Shown here in pieces: positions 42,917 through 54,345 of a DNA stretch of 64,000 bases. How positions within the stretch are numbered: the first letter of the stretch is position 1; every line of letters begins with the position of its first letter. The position numbers and the translations under genes were made by a program. The notes beneath the pieces were generated by a model, which worked only from the letters and a program-made list of their open reading frames with translations, searched no databases and was not told the DNA's origin. Source of the stretch: Leptospira stimsonii (GTDB taxonomy: Bacteria; Spirochaetota; Leptospiria; Leptospirales; Leptospiraceae); NCBI RefSeq assembly GCF_003545885.1, contig NZ_QHCT01000001.1, positions 620,001-684,000 of the forward strand, written 5' to 3'.

Positions 42917-44362
42917 ATGTTGAGAAAATCTTTCGTACCGCTTATGGTTTTTTGTTCGTTGTCCTGGGGTTGTCCCGTTGATAAAAACAAGGATAAAACA
43001 TCGGAAAATATAAATCTTCTTCTCGGTTTGTATGCTTATAACGAAGCGCTCTATCATTGCGAACCTTCTGAAAATTTGAGAACTTCGGGAGCGGCACCTA
43101 ATTTCAGTGTAACGTCCTCCAACTTGAGTCAGGTATTGTTAACCGAAGCGAATTCCTATGCCGATGGCGGAACGGCATATCTTACAGGAACCGTAAATTT
43201 TGCGGGTCTTGGTAAAAACAATCCGGTAGGAATCGTTTATGCCGAACAAAATCACGCATTTGCATCAAATGCAAATCGATTTATCTATCCTTTATGGGAG
43301 AATTCCAATCGCAATTTGATTCAAGACAACGGCAAAAGTGAAGCGGCCGGATCTCGGTCCGTTACGACTGCATTTCCGATCGGGGCGACTCCGAGTTATT
43401 ACGCGCCGAGCGCAGGTTATAATAACTTCGGAAGTAATATCTTAGGCGTAGATTTTATATTACCCGCAATCCCAAGTCCTGCTATCCCCACTCGTAGAGT
43501 TACGAATAATACTCCGCAAACTTGCGAAGAATATAAATTCCGAGCGGAACCGAACGGAATTTTCGGAAGTGCAAATTCTGGCTTATCGAAGAATTGGCAA
43601 TCTCGAAAGAAATTGAATATCAACTTGATCTTTGTTCCGAATACAGTAGCAACACCTACCACCGTAGGCATGGCAACGATGATTCAGACTCTAAAGGACA
43701 TCTATGCACAAGACACGGTAAAGATCGACGTAACGGTAACGGCCGTTGTTGCTAACGGAGCTGATGCGAACTTTCTGAATATCGCAAATATCTCCGATGA
43801 TTTCGGTGATGTTGCGGGTTCCTTGGGGACATTATATAAAACAAACCCGAACGGTTCTCAAGATCCGAATTCTTTGAATATATACCTAACAAGAAGTTAT
43901 ACTATTTCAAGTAGTGCGCCGGCCGGAATTTTAGGAATCTCTTCCGGTATTCCGGGAATCCCGATCACGGGAACACCGAAATCGGGAATGATCGTATTTA
44001 TTGAAAATCATAGAACCGCAACCGGTTGTGGAGGTGTTGGAGCTGACTTGATCTGCGCCGCGGATCAAGTCTTTTTAGCGAAGACAATCGCACACGAAGG
44101 CGCTCACTATTTAGGATTGTATCATCCGGTGGAGAAGGACGTTATCAAAGGACGTTATTCTCTCGATCCGTTACCGGAGACCCCTGAATGCCAGGATCAA
44201 AATGGAAACAATCTCGTCGGTTTAGGAGAATGTTTGGGAACCGGTTTTTTCAATAGCGGGGGACTCAATCTTATGTTCTGGGCCGGAAATCCAACGATCA
44301 ATCAAACACAACTCACAGGGGAACAAGGTTGGGTGCTTCGCTCGCATCCTTTGGTGTACTAA
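42917..44362 (+). CDS. metzincin-type zinc protease lipoprotein
   Basis: This is a 481-residue lipoprotein with a signal ending at Cys19 (SLSWGC). The zinc motif HEGAHYLGLYHP has His393, Glu394, His397 and His403, which is the metzincin HExxHxxGxxH pattern. A later NLMFW supplies the Met-turn expected in that clan. The N-terminal about 290 residues form a Thr/Asn-rich beta domain of no known family. Members of this clan degrade host or environmental proteins, so a surface-exposed protease is likely. The next gene starts one base after its stop, so the two are probably co-transcribed. Confidence 0.82.
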   Translation: MLRKSFVPLMVFCSLSWGCPVDKNKDKTSENINLLLGLYAYNEALYHCEPSENLRTSGAAPNFSVTSSNLSQVLLTEANSYADGGTAYLTGTVNFAGLGKNNPVGIVYAEQNHAFASNANRFIYPLWENSNRNLIQDNGKSEAAGSRSVTTAFPIGATPSYYAPSAGYNNFGSNILGVDFILPAIPSPAIPTRRVTNNTPQTCEEYKFRAEPNGIFGSANSGLSKNWQSRKKLNINLIFVPNTVATPTTVGMATMIQTLKDIYAQDTVKIDVTVTAVVANGADANFLNIANISDDFGDVAGSLGTLYKTNPNGSQDPNSLNIYLTRSYTISSSAPAGILGISSGIPGIPITGTPKSGMIVFIENHRTATGCGGVGADLICAADQVFLAKTIAHEGAHYLGLYHPVEKDVIKGRYSLDPLPETPECQDQNGNNLVGLGECLGTGFFNSGGLNLMFWAGNPTINQTQLTGEQGWVLRSHPLVY

Positions 44363-44363
44363 G

Positions 44364-44969
44364 ATGAAAGATAAAAAGAATAACATGAAAATAAGAATAG
44401 GAAATCTCCTTTTTTCGAGCTTGTTCGTTTCACTTTGTGTGGTGTCGGCAATCAACGCGGATCCTCTCAATCCGGAACAATACGAAAAGATTAAATCAGT
44501 CGTATTGCAAACCGGCCATATCGATAGGGAGACGCTCGTTAAGGAAGTTTACGCTATCAACCCAAATCCTCAAGAATATCTGATTGCAATTTCCAAAGAA
44601 CCCGGGTTACGAGTTTATGCACTTTCACAGATAAACGATTTAATCGCAGACTTCGGCGGTAATTCTGCAAAGACTTATTTAGAATCGACGATTTCAAACG
44701 AGAATTCCCATCCTTCCATCAGAAGCGCGGCTGTATTCGCATACGGAAAGTCGTATTATTCCTTGGATAAAACTCGGACGGAAAATTTTTTAAAACAATA
44801 TGAAAATCACGGCGGAATCGGAAATTCGATTCATAATACGTTGAAAGATCTTAAGACCGGAAAAATAAGCTCGGTGAGATTTTCAGATCGTTTGAAAAAA
44901 ACAAACTTTGAAAGTATAAAGGATAAGAATCTTCGTAAGCCGGATTCCAATCATAAAAAGACAGATTGA
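44364..44969 (+). CDS. exported protein with HEAT-like helices
   Basis: This 201-residue protein has a signal peptide ending about NADPL (residue 34 from ATG 44364, fewer if ATG 44385 is used; neither has a strong SD). The mature part is helical, with HPSIRSAAVFAYGKSYYSLD resembling a HEAT/PBS-type repeat. The tail is strongly basic. It may be a partner of the metzincin, whose stop is one base away. Function not known. Confidence 0.65.
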   Translation: MKDKKNNMKIRIGNLLFSSLFVSLCVVSAINADPLNPEQYEKIKSVVLQTGHIDRETLVKEVYAINPNPQEYLIAISKEPGLRVYALSQINDLIADFGGNSAKTYLESTISNENSHPSIRSAAVFAYGKSYYSLDKTRTENFLKQYENHGGIGNSIHNTLKDLKTGKISSVRFSDRLKKTNFESIKDKNLRKPDSNHKKTD

Positions 44970-45019
44970 TTTACGAGAAACAAATTCTCCTTAGAGGAAA
45001 GGTTTACTGAAAACCGCCT

Positions 45020-45697
45020 TCAAGGAGAAGAATCGTTAGACGTCGTTGTTTGTCTGCAAACACCTTTTTCTTTCCAGTCTAATTTCCACTCCGTCGCGGA
45101 GTCATCCTTAAGAAGGCGAACGATAAAATTCGTGCAGGAATAGCGAATGGTATTGTCTACGGCTACTTCGTATTCTCCTGAATATCGAAACCACTGAACG
45201 TCTAAATCAATTCCGGAAATCGCTTCACCAATTTTCAAATTCTCGATCGTTTTTCCTTTCCATCGATCTTGGAGAAGATTTTCTTCGATCAATCGGAGAA
45301 CGGTTTCCCTATCAGGAGATTCTTTTCCCGGATCGGATAAAACTATATTTTTTCCAAAACCCAATTCGGCAAAAAGCCAACCTTTTGTACGAACAAATAT
45401 ATAATTTGCGCCGACCTCGGTTCTCGTAACACTTCCGTCTTTTCTTTTTGTGGTTACTAAAAATGGAAATTTGTAAAGTATATCTGCGTTGGATTTCGGC
45501 TCATCTTTTTCGATAAGAACCGGTTCTCCATTACTTTCGATCGATTGGATTTTATCGCCGAGATTTTTTTTCGACCAATGAATCTGAACGTCTTTTTTGG
45601 CTCTTTCTTCGTCGGGCGGGCCGGCTAATTGTGCGCTCAACAAAGTGGGCATCAGAATGAGCAAAGCAGTTCCTGCTAACGCGAAGACCTTTTTCAT
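45020..45697 (-). CDS. exported protein of unknown function
   Basis: This 225-residue protein has a clear signal peptide (about 1-22, ending LLSAQ). The body is charged and beta-rich, with two late Cys residues (in RYSCTNF and KGVCRQ) that could form a disulfide. I do not recognise a family. It lies tail to tail with the HEAT-like gene (50-base gap) and is divergent from the sixA-hpt pair. Confidence 0.7.
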   Translation of the reverse strand: MKKVFALAGTALLILMPTLLSAQLAGPPDEERAKKDVQIHWSKKNLGDKIQSIESNGEPVLIEKDEPKSNADILYKFPFLVTTKRKDGSVTRTEVGANYIFVRTKGWLFAELGFGKNIVLSDPGKESPDRETVLRLIEENLLQDRWKGKTIENLKIGEAISGIDLDVQWFRYSGEYEVAVDNTIRYSCTNFIVRLLKDDSATEWKLDWKEKGVCRQTTTSNDSSP

Positions 45698-45781
45698 AGC
45701 ACCATAATTAAAGAGCTCTTTTACCTCTTGTCAATGAATTTAAAGTTGACCTGAGAAGCGGAAAACGAGAGACAAAGTTCG

Positions 45782-46291
45782 TTGAAACAAATTCATTTAA
45801 TCAGACACGCAAAATCAGATTGGGAATCCGAATTCAAGTCGGACAGAGAAAGACCTCTTTCAGAAAGAGGAAGGAAAAACGCTCGATCTCTTCGGAAGTA
45901 TTTGGAGAGAATCGAATTCAAAACGGATTTGTTTTTAGTTTCGGATTCGAAAAGGACATTGGATACGTATAAAATTCTTACAAAGAATAAGAATGTCTCT
46001 TCCGAGCTCAAAGTAACCGAAGAATTGTACGAGTCTGATAGCGAAGACATCTTAGTTAAACTCAGAGAATTGAATTCTAATCTTGAGAGTGTGGCATTGT
46101 TGGGGCATAATCCTGGAATCGAAGAAATTGCAAATCGTTTGATCCGAGGGAACGAAGACTTGTCCTTATCGGAATCGATTCTCTTTAAATTTCCAACCTC
46201 CGGATTCTTGAGTATACATGCCGACATAAACTCGTGGAAAGAGCTCAGCAAGATTCCGGGCAAGATAATTCGATTTTGGATTCCGGGATGA
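45782..46291 (+). CDS. sixA: SixA-type histidine phosphatase
   Basis: This 169-residue phosphoglycerate-mutase-like protein starts at TTG 45782. The catalytic motif is at the very start (IHLIRHAKSDW), followed by PLSERGRKNARSL and, later, VALLGHNPGIEEIANRL, which supplies the second catalytic His. SixA removes phosphate from histidine phosphotransfer domains. The sequence overlaps hpt by 4 bases (ATGA). Confidence 0.88.
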   Translation: MKQIHLIRHAKSDWESEFKSDRERPLSERGRKNARSLRKYLERIEFKTDLFLVSDSKRTLDTYKILTKNKNVSSELKVTEELYESDSEDILVKLRELNSNLESVALLGHNPGIEEIANRLIRGNEDLSLSESILFKFPTSGFLSIHADINSWKELSKIPGKIIRFWIPG

Positions 46292-46833
46292 ACAAAAAAA
46301 ATTCGGACATTCTCCACCCTCGTTTTTCTCAGGAAGAAATCTCGAAGAGAGTAAAATCCTTAGCGTCTGAGATCGCAAAAGATTATAAAAAACTGAATCC
46401 TGTTTTTATCTGTGTATTAAAAGGCGGAGTTTACTTTTTCTCCGATTTAACTAAAGAGATTCCTTTTTCAGTGGAGATTGATTTTGTTCAGGCAAGGTCG
46501 TATTCGGGAACCGTTTCCACGGGCAAAATCGATTTGTTAAAAGATATCAACACCGACCTTTCCGATCGCCACGTAATTCTCGTCGAAGATATTTTGGATA
46601 CGGGCTTTACTTTGCAATATCTCGTGAGACACATCTTTACGAGAAATCCGGCGAGTCTTGAAATCGTTACTCTTCTTTTAAAGGAAAGAAAAAATATTCT
46701 CGAATTTCCGGTGAAATACGTCGGCTGGAGAATTCCGGATGAATTTGTGGTCGGTTACGGTCTCGATTTTGATGGAAAATATCGGAACCTTCCGGACATC
46801 CATGTTCTGGAACCGGCTGACTTTTCAGTTTAA
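46288..46833 (+). CDS. hpt: hypoxanthine phosphoribosyltransferase
   Basis: This purine salvage enzyme makes IMP or GMP from hypoxanthine or guanine and PRPP. The proper start is ATG 46288 (181 residues), which overlaps the sixA stop; the upstream frame from 46234 lies within sixA. The PRPP loop reads VEDILDTGFTL, CVLKGGVYFFSDL lies earlier, and DEFVVGYGLDFDGKYRN ends the active site. It complements purT's de novo pathway. Confidence 0.94.
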   Translation: MNKKNSDILHPRFSQEEISKRVKSLASEIAKDYKKLNPVFICVLKGGVYFFSDLTKEIPFSVEIDFVQARSYSGTVSTGKIDLLKDINTDLSDRHVILVEDILDTGFTLQYLVRHIFTRNPASLEIVTLLLKERKNILEFPVKYVGWRIPDEFVVGYGLDFDGKYRNLPDIHVLEPADFSV

Positions 46834-47142
46834 ACAAATGTTTCCCTGCTATCAATTTCAAAGAACTGATTTGTTTTTTTGCGAAATTCCTTTTTTCATA
46901 GCAGTAAGAACGAGAGAAAAGATAACTCTGTTTTTCGATTTCAAGTTTTTGTGATATGGATAAAAAAAATGTTTTTTACTAAGGGAATCTTCTTTAGTTT
47001 AGTAAGTAGAAGCTTTTTATAAGTTTCTGCCGTTCGCTTATAAGAAACCAGAGATAGAATGCTCGTCAGTTCCCGCTTTGTTCGGGGCTTGTGCTTCGGG
47101 TTTCCCAAAAAAAGAAATTAGAATTTAGGACGAACTGTATAT
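46834..47142. other. 309-base intergenic region
   Basis: Between hpt and the second Kef-type gene. The sequence is T-rich at first (possible end of the sixA-hpt transcript) and contains two near copies of TTATAAG, one before TTTC and one before AAAC, at about 47018-47050. I see no gene or RNA. It probably carries the antiporter's promoter. Confidence 0.4.
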
Positions 47143-48906
<1,764 letters not shown>

Positions 48907-48907
48907 A

Positions 48908-49105
48908 GTGGTCCGTTCTCCGTGCAATAAGATCTGCTCGATGGACTTTGAAACGGGTTTTTGTGAGGGTTGTTTCCGAACGATCGAAGAAATCGGAAAT
49001 TGGTCTCGTTATTCCGACTTGGAAAGGGAGAATCTTTTTTTAACCATTCAGACTCGAAAAGAAGAAATCCTTTCCAAGAAAAAATATATTAAAAGAGAAT
49101 TCTGA
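48908..49105 (+). CDS. DUF1289-family small Cys-rich protein
   Basis: From GTG 48908, with GAGG (48896-48899) 8 bases upstream, this is a 65-residue protein. It matches DUF1289: SPCNKICSMDFETGFCEGC contains the four spaced Cys residues, followed by RTIEEIGNWSRYSDLER. The family may bind a metal or iron-sulfur cluster. Function unknown. It starts one base after the stop of the Kef-type gene. Confidence 0.85.
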   Translation: MVRSPCNKICSMDFETGFCEGCFRTIEEIGNWSRYSDLERENLFLTIQTRKEEILSKKKYIKREF

Positions 49106-49186
49106 GTTTAGAATTTCATTTTCCATTCATTTCTAGGCTAATTGTTTTTCCGACAAATGAGATCGATCGTAAAAACTTCTTGAAAC

Positions 49187-49201
49187 CGGACTTAAAGTCC
49201 G
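49187..49201. terminator. bidirectional stem-loop terminator
   Basis: CGGACTTAAAGTCCG forms a 7-bp stem, extended by AAA/TTT around a one-base bulge. It lies between the convergent DUF1289 and glycosyltransferase genes and has T-rich flanks on both strands (TTTACAAA on plus, TTTCAAG on minus). The same 15 bases recur at 54169-54183. Confidence 0.5.
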
Positions 49202-49228
49202 TTTACAAAAAAATACGGCAGAATCGTC

Positions 49229-50440
49229 CTAACAAACTACTTTATAATTATCTAATGTTTTTTCGGCGGCGATTTTCCAGGAAAATTTCTTTGCATTCTT
49301 TTTTCCTATTGGAATCAGAGATTTTATTTCTTTCGGACTTTTTATAAAACGATTTAGAAGAATTTCCAATTCTTTCGGTTGATTCGGAGAAAAATAAAGA
49401 ACGCTCTCTCGCAACATCTCGGGCATAGCCGTCGCGTTCGAAGAAAGGACGGGGCAACCGCAAGCTTGCGCTTCCAGGGGAGGAAATCCGAAACCTTCGT
49501 ATTTGGAAGGAAAGATCAAAACACCCGCGCAAGAATATAGGCAACGGAGTTCCTCTAAGGATAGTTTTTGCATGGGGAGAATTCTACTTTCATAACCGAC
49601 GACGTCCGCTTTTAGATATTCGGGAATTTTTCCCGAGGCTCCGCCAAGGACCCAGTTCGTTTTTAGAGCTTTCGAGTCCCAAAACAATTTTAAAACGTCC
49701 AAGACAAAGTTTAGATTCTTATGACCTTTCCCGATTCCTACGCTCAGCAAATATCCTTCTTTGAGTTTGTATTTTTTTAAGAATTTCTTTTTCTCCTCGG
49801 AAGACGCCGGAAAAAAAACGGATTCATCGATTCCGTTCGGGATCACTTGAATCGTATCTTTTGAAAAATGAAAAACGGATTCTATATCCTTCGCCGTGTA
49901 TTCCGAAACGGAAACGACCTTTTTTGAAAAGGCTCGAATCAGTCGAAAGACAACTTGTAAATAAATTCTTTTTGCGAAACTCGAATGAAATTCTTTCATT
50001 CGAAAAGGAATGATATCGTGAATCGTAATGATCGATTTCGAAAGATAACGCAGGGGTGCGTTAAAATGAGGAATGTCTAGGAGATCCATTTCTTTCATCA
50101 AGGGATGTCCGAAAAATTCCTTCAAAGAATAGATCGGAACATCATAGGAAATTACGGGAAAAGAATCGGTTTCTTTTTTTTTGAGTCGAGAGTCGGAAGT
50201 TGCGACGTTCGTTCCCTCTTTCTCCCAACTTGAAAAATCATGGCAGGAAATTCCTTCCTCTTGGATTGTCTCTCGATTTCCAAAAAGGTAGATTTGAATG
50301 TTCTCTTTCTCGGCTAAAGTTCCGATGTTCTTTAAGATCCCTCGAATTCTCATCCCGATGCCGGAATGCGCGATCATACGGGCGTCTAACCCGATCTTTA
50401 CGGGTCGATTTCGTTTTGTCAGGAAATTCTCAACGCTCAT
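49229..50440 (-). CDS. family-4 glycosyltransferase
   Basis: This retaining GT-B glycosyltransferase has about 403 residues if it starts at ATG 50440. Motifs seen: IGLDARMIAHSGIGMRIRG at the N-terminal domain, IPHFNAPLRYLS, and the C-terminal FPSKYEGFGFPPLEAQACG, which carries the E-x7-E pair. The frame stays open to TTG 50584, which has an AAGGGG upstream, so a longer form with a 48-residue extension is possible. It likely builds a surface polysaccharide or lipid-linked sugar; no other glycan genes are adjacent. Confidence 0.85.
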   Translation of the reverse strand: MSVENFLTKRNRPVKIGLDARMIAHSGIGMRIRGILKNIGTLAEKENIQIYLFGNRETIQEEGISCHDFSSWEKEGTNVATSDSRLKKKETDSFPVISYDVPIYSLKEFFGHPLMKEMDLLDIPHFNAPLRYLSKSIITIHDIIPFRMKEFHSSFAKRIYLQVVFRLIRAFSKKVVSVSEYTAKDIESVFHFSKDTIQVIPNGIDESVFFPASSEEKKKFLKKYKLKEGYLLSVGIGKGHKNLNFVLDVLKLFWDSKALKTNWVLGGASGKIPEYLKADVVGYESRILPMQKLSLEELRCLYSCAGVLIFPSKYEGFGFPPLEAQACGCPVLSSNATAMPEMLRESVLYFSPNQPKELEILLNRFIKSPKEIKSLIPIGKKNAKKFSWKIAAEKTLDNYKVVC

Positions 50441-50464
50441 GAAAGGACAGAATCGTTCGCGGTG

Positions 50465-50502
<38 letters not shown>

Positions 50503-50631
50503 TATAGCCTCTTTTGAGAATGGGAATGTTCTCTCTTTGGATTCTAAAAAAATTTACCGAATTCGTCCGAATAGAATCTAACAAGAGGCCCCTTATCCAA
50601 TCTTGGGAAATATAACTGAAGAGAGTTTAAA

Positions 50632-51183
<552 letters not shown>

Positions 51184-51191
51184 GTAACGAG

Positions 51192-51230
51192 ACCTCCTCT
51201 TTAAAAATTTTTGAGAGGAGGTTTCTCTTT
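51192..51230 (+). terminator. Rho-independent terminator after folE
   Basis: ACCTCCTCT (51192-51200) pairs with AGAGGAGGT (51214-51222), a perfect 9-bp stem, followed by TTCTCTTTCG and then TTTTT. Pairing can extend further in with TTAAAAATTTTTG as a loop. It starts 9 bases after the folE stop. Confidence 0.7.
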
Positions 51231-51297
51231 CGTTTTTCTGCAATTTGGTAGACAGAGAAAAAAAAAGAAACATTCTTTACCGAATCTGGAGGAAGTC

Positions 51298-53262
51298 ATG
51301 GCAAAAGAACGGATCGTTCCCCCGTCGGCAGATTTCAAAAAAAAAGCTAACCTCAGTCTCAAAGATTATAAATCACTCTATAAAGAATCGATCGAAAACC
51401 CGAACAAGTTTTGGGGAAGAGAAGCCAACCGTCTTACTTGGTTCAAGAAGTGGAGCAAGGTTCTCAGTCACGATTTTAAAAACGCAAAAGTAGAATGGTT
51501 CAAGGGTGGCAAACTAAACGTTTCCTATAATTGTCTAGACCGATATATCGATACTCCTCACAAAAACAAAGCCGCCTTGATCTGGGAAGGGGACAGTCCT
51601 TCCGAATCCAGAGTTCTTACCTATTACGATCTTTACAGAGAAGTGAATCGTTTCGCGAACGTTTTGAAAAAGTACGGAGTGAAAAAGGGAGATCGAGTTT
51701 TGGTTTATCTTCCGATGATTCCGGAATTAGCCATTACGATTCTTGCATGTTCTCGTATCGGTGCGATTCATTCCGTCGTATTCGGAGGTTTTTCTCCGGA
51801 AGCCCTTCAGAGTAGAATCGACGACTGCAAACCGAAATTGATCGTGACCGCCGACGGAGGTTTTCGCGGCGGAAAGCCAGTGGAACTTAAGAAGAATGTG
51901 GATGTCGCGATCGGCGCCGCAAAGGAAAAGGTAAAGAACGTAATCGTGGTTCGAAGAACCGGAAATGAATCCGGTCTGGTTTGGAAAGACGGCCAAGACC
52001 ACTGGTACCATTTTTTAATGAACGATCCGGACCTGCCCGAATATTGTAAACCGGAGCCGATGGACGCGGAAGATCCTCTATTTATTCTTTATACCTCGGG
52101 ATCCACTGGAAAACCGAAAGGAGTTTTGCATACTACGGGTGGTTATCTTATCGGCGCGAATCTATCCTTTCATTATGTATTCGATATCAAACCAGAGGAT
52201 ACGTATTGGTGTACTGCTGATATCGGATGGGTGACCGGTCATTCTTATCTTGTTTATGGACCGCTTTCCAACGGAGCGTCTTCCGTGATGTTCGAAGGAG
52301 TTCCTTCTTATCCGGATGCGGGAAGATTTTGGGACGTGATCGACAAATACGGAGTGAACGTTTTTTACACGGCTCCGACTGCAATTCGTGCCTTGATGAG
52401 AGAAGGATTGGAGCCAATTAAAAAAAGAAATCTGAGCTCACTTCGTCTCCTCGGTTCCGTAGGGGAGCCGATCAATCCGGAAGCTTGGGAATGGTATTAT
52501 AAGAATATCGGAAAGAGTCGTTGTCCGATTGTGGACACTTGGTGGCAAACGGAGACCGGGTCGATCATGATCACCGCGCTTCCCGGAGCCATTCCTCAAA
52601 AACCCGGATCGGCGACTTTGCCGTTCTTCGGAGTACAACCGGTTCTTGTAGACAACGAAGGAAAGGAACTCTCAGACAAAGGAGAAGTTTCCGGAAATCT
52701 TTGTATCAAGGGTCCTTGGCCTTCGATCATGCGAGGTGTTTACGGAGATTCCAAAAGATTCTTCGATACGTATTTTTCCCAATTCAAAGGTTACTATTTT
52801 ACCGGCGACGGAGCGAGACGGGACAAAGACGGTTACTATTGGATTACGGGAAGAGTGGACGATGTGATCAACGTTTCCGGTCATAGAATCGGAAGCGCGG
52901 AAGTTGAAAGCGCTCTTGTTGAAAACAAATCCGTTGCCGAAGCCGCAGTCGTAGGATTTCCTCATGATATCAAGGGTCAGGGAATTTACGCATACGTTAC
53001 CGTGAAAGAAGGCGTTATCACAAACGACGAACTCAAAAAAGAACTCGTAGCGACGGTCGAAAAAGTCATTGGGAAAATCGCGAGGCCGGACGTGATTCAT
53101 TGGGCTCCTGGACTTCCGAAAACACGCTCGGGAAAAATTATGAGAAGAATATTGAGAAAGATTGCTTCCGCGGAATTTGAGGGACTCGGAGACACTTCGA
53201 CACTCGCAGATCCGTCCGTAGTGCAGAAGTTAATCGACGATAAGAAAGAATTCCATAGCTAA
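51298..53262 (+). CDS. acsA: acetyl-CoA synthetase
   Basis: Acs activates acetate to acetyl-CoA through an acetyl-AMP step. From ATG 51298 (GGAGG just upstream) the protein has 654 residues, the usual length. The phosphate-binding loop is [19 protein letters not shown], the substrate region [10 protein letters not shown], the hinge [13 protein letters not shown] and the catalytic Lys, a site of acetylation control, lies in [15 protein letters not shown]. Leptospira grow on fatty acids, so acetate use fits. The frame starts at TTG 51211, inside the folE terminator, and that start is rejected. A BtuF-like gene follows closely. Confidence 0.95.
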   Translation: MAKERIVPPSADFKKKANLSLKDYKSLYKESIENPNKFWGREANRLTWFKKWSKVLSHDFKNAKVEWFKGGKLNVSYNCLDRYIDTPHKNKAALIWEGDSPSESRVLTYYDLYREVNRFANVLKKYGVKKGDRVLVYLPMIPELAITILACSRIGAIHSVVFGGFSPEALQSRIDDCKPKLIVTADGGFRGGKPVELKKNVDVAIGAAKEKVKNVIVVRRTGNESGLVWKDGQDHWYHFLMNDPDLPEYCKPEPMDAEDPLFILYTSGSTGKPKGVLHTTGGYLIGANLSFHYVFDIKPEDTYWCTADIGWVTGHSYLVYGPLSNGASSVMFEGVPSYPDAGRFWDVIDKYGVNVFYTAPTAIRALMREGLEPIKKRNLSSLRLLGSVGEPINPEAWEWYYKNIGKSRCPIVDTWWQTETGSIMITALPGAIPQKPGSATLPFFGVQPVLVDNEGKELSDKGEVSGNLCIKGPWPSIMRGVYGDSKRFFDTYFSQFKGYYFTGDGARRDKDGYYWITGRVDDVINVSGHRIGSAEVESALVENKSVAEAAVVGFPHDIKGQGIYAYVTVKEGVITNDELKKELVATVEKVIGKIARPDVIHWAPGLPKTRSGKIMRRILRKIASAEFEGLGDTSTLADPSVVQKLIDDKKEFHS

Positions 53263-53273
53263 GGAAAAAGAAT

Positions 53274-54047
53274 CTGATCGGACCGAAAAGAATTATCTGT
53301 CTCACAGAGGAAACGACCGAGTTATTTTATCTCTTGGGGGAACAAGATCGTATCGTCGGAATCTCGGCATATACGGTCCGCCCTCTTCGTGCGAAGACGG
53401 AAAAACCCAAAGTCTCGGCGTTTATCAATGGAAACGTAAAGAAGATCAAGGATCTAAAACCCGACCTCGTGATTGGTTTCTCCGATATACAGGCGAATCT
53501 CGCGAAAGAGTTAATATCGGAAGGATTGAATGTACTTGTCACGAATCAAAGATCGATAGCCGAAATTTTGGAAACGATGCTTTTGTTCGGTTCCATCATA
53601 GGGAAAACAAAAGAGACCGAAGTTTTGATCGAAGGTTGGAAAAAGAAGTTAGAAAGAATCCAAATGGAGAATCGAACGGAAAATCCTCCGCGTGTATTTT
53701 TTCAAGAATGGGATGAGCCGATCATCACTGGCATTTCTTGGGTCGGGGAATTGATCGAAATCGCCGGAGGACAAGATTGTTTTGACGATCTCAGAAATAA
53801 ATCCATGGCGAGTGAAAGAATCGTTTCTTCGCAAGAGGTCGCAAAAAAGAATCCGGATATTTACCTCGGTTCCTGGTGCGGAAAACCGGTAAACTTTGAT
53901 TGGGTCCAAACGCATCCTGACTGGCAGAATACAAACGCGATCCAAAATCAAAAAATTTTTGAATTAGATCCTTCGATCGTTCTTCAGCCTGGGCCAGCCC
54001 TTTTCGAAGAAGGGATCGATCAACTTGTACGATACATTCATTCTTAG
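53274..54047 (+). CDS. BtuF-like cobalamin/metal-binding protein, non-standard start
   Basis: The fold is that of helical-backbone solute-binding proteins of the BtuF/cobalamin-binding class: IICLTEETTELFYLLGEQDR, then IVGISAYTVRP, LKPDLVIGFSD, and NPDIYLGSWCGKP near the end. The first ATG/GTG/TTG in frame (TTG 53334) would cut off the conserved first strand and helix. The frame is open back to 53259, and CTG 53274, preceded by AAGG 9 bases upstream, is the likely start (258 residues). It lacks a signal peptide, so it may be a cytoplasmic or a ligand-binding enzyme-like member rather than a periplasmic binding protein. It lies 11 bases after acsA. Confidence 0.72.
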   Translation: MIGPKRIICLTEETTELFYLLGEQDRIVGISAYTVRPLRAKTEKPKVSAFINGNVKKIKDLKPDLVIGFSDIQANLAKELISEGLNVLVTNQRSIAEILETMLLFGSIIGKTKETEVLIEGWKKKLERIQMENRTENPPRVFFQEWDEPIITGISWVGELIEIAGGQDCFDDLRNKSMASERIVSSQEVAKKNPDIYLGSWCGKPVNFDWVQTHPDWQNTNAIQNQKIFELDPSIVLQPGPALFEEGIDQLVRYIHS

Positions 54048-54168
54048 CGGAAGAATTTTTGTTCCTTTTGTTTGCGATCGTTTTCCATCTACAAATCTCC
54101 AAAACTTACCTTTTTCCAAAGATGGAAGCAGAGAAAAAACGACATTACCCTCCGACTTTACTTTGAAG

Positions 54169-54183
54169 CGGACTTAAAGTCCG
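54169..54183 (+). terminator. stem-loop terminator after the BtuF-like gene
   Basis: CGGACTTAAAGTCCG (7-bp stem, one-base centre) is followed by TTTTAAC. It is 121 bases past the stop of the BtuF-like gene and is an exact copy of the palindrome at 49187-49201. Confidence 0.45.
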
Positions 54184-54345
54184 TTTTAACAAATTTTAAG
54201 AAGAGATACGGTTTGTCGGAACAAATTCTCGCCCTATTTTTTGATTGCAAAAGAATTGAAATGAACCGCGAAAACGAGTTCAAAAAAAACAAAAAAAGCA
54301 AGGATCGGGTTTTAAAAAAAACTCCTTTGAGCTATTCTCTTTGAT

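Noticed and set aside
46739..46954. 71-codon frame at the end of hpt
   Set aside because: Half of it is hpt in another frame and the rest is T-rich non-coding sequence.
51211..51297. Extended N-terminus of acetyl-CoA synthetase
   Set aside because: The upstream TTG is within the folE terminator stem, whereas ATG 51298 has a strong GGAGG.
54072..54344. 90-codon frame on the plus strand before the AraC-alkyltransferase gene
   Set aside because: Crosses the terminator palindrome at 54169-54183, is low in complexity at its end (Lys/Asn-rich), and has no SD.
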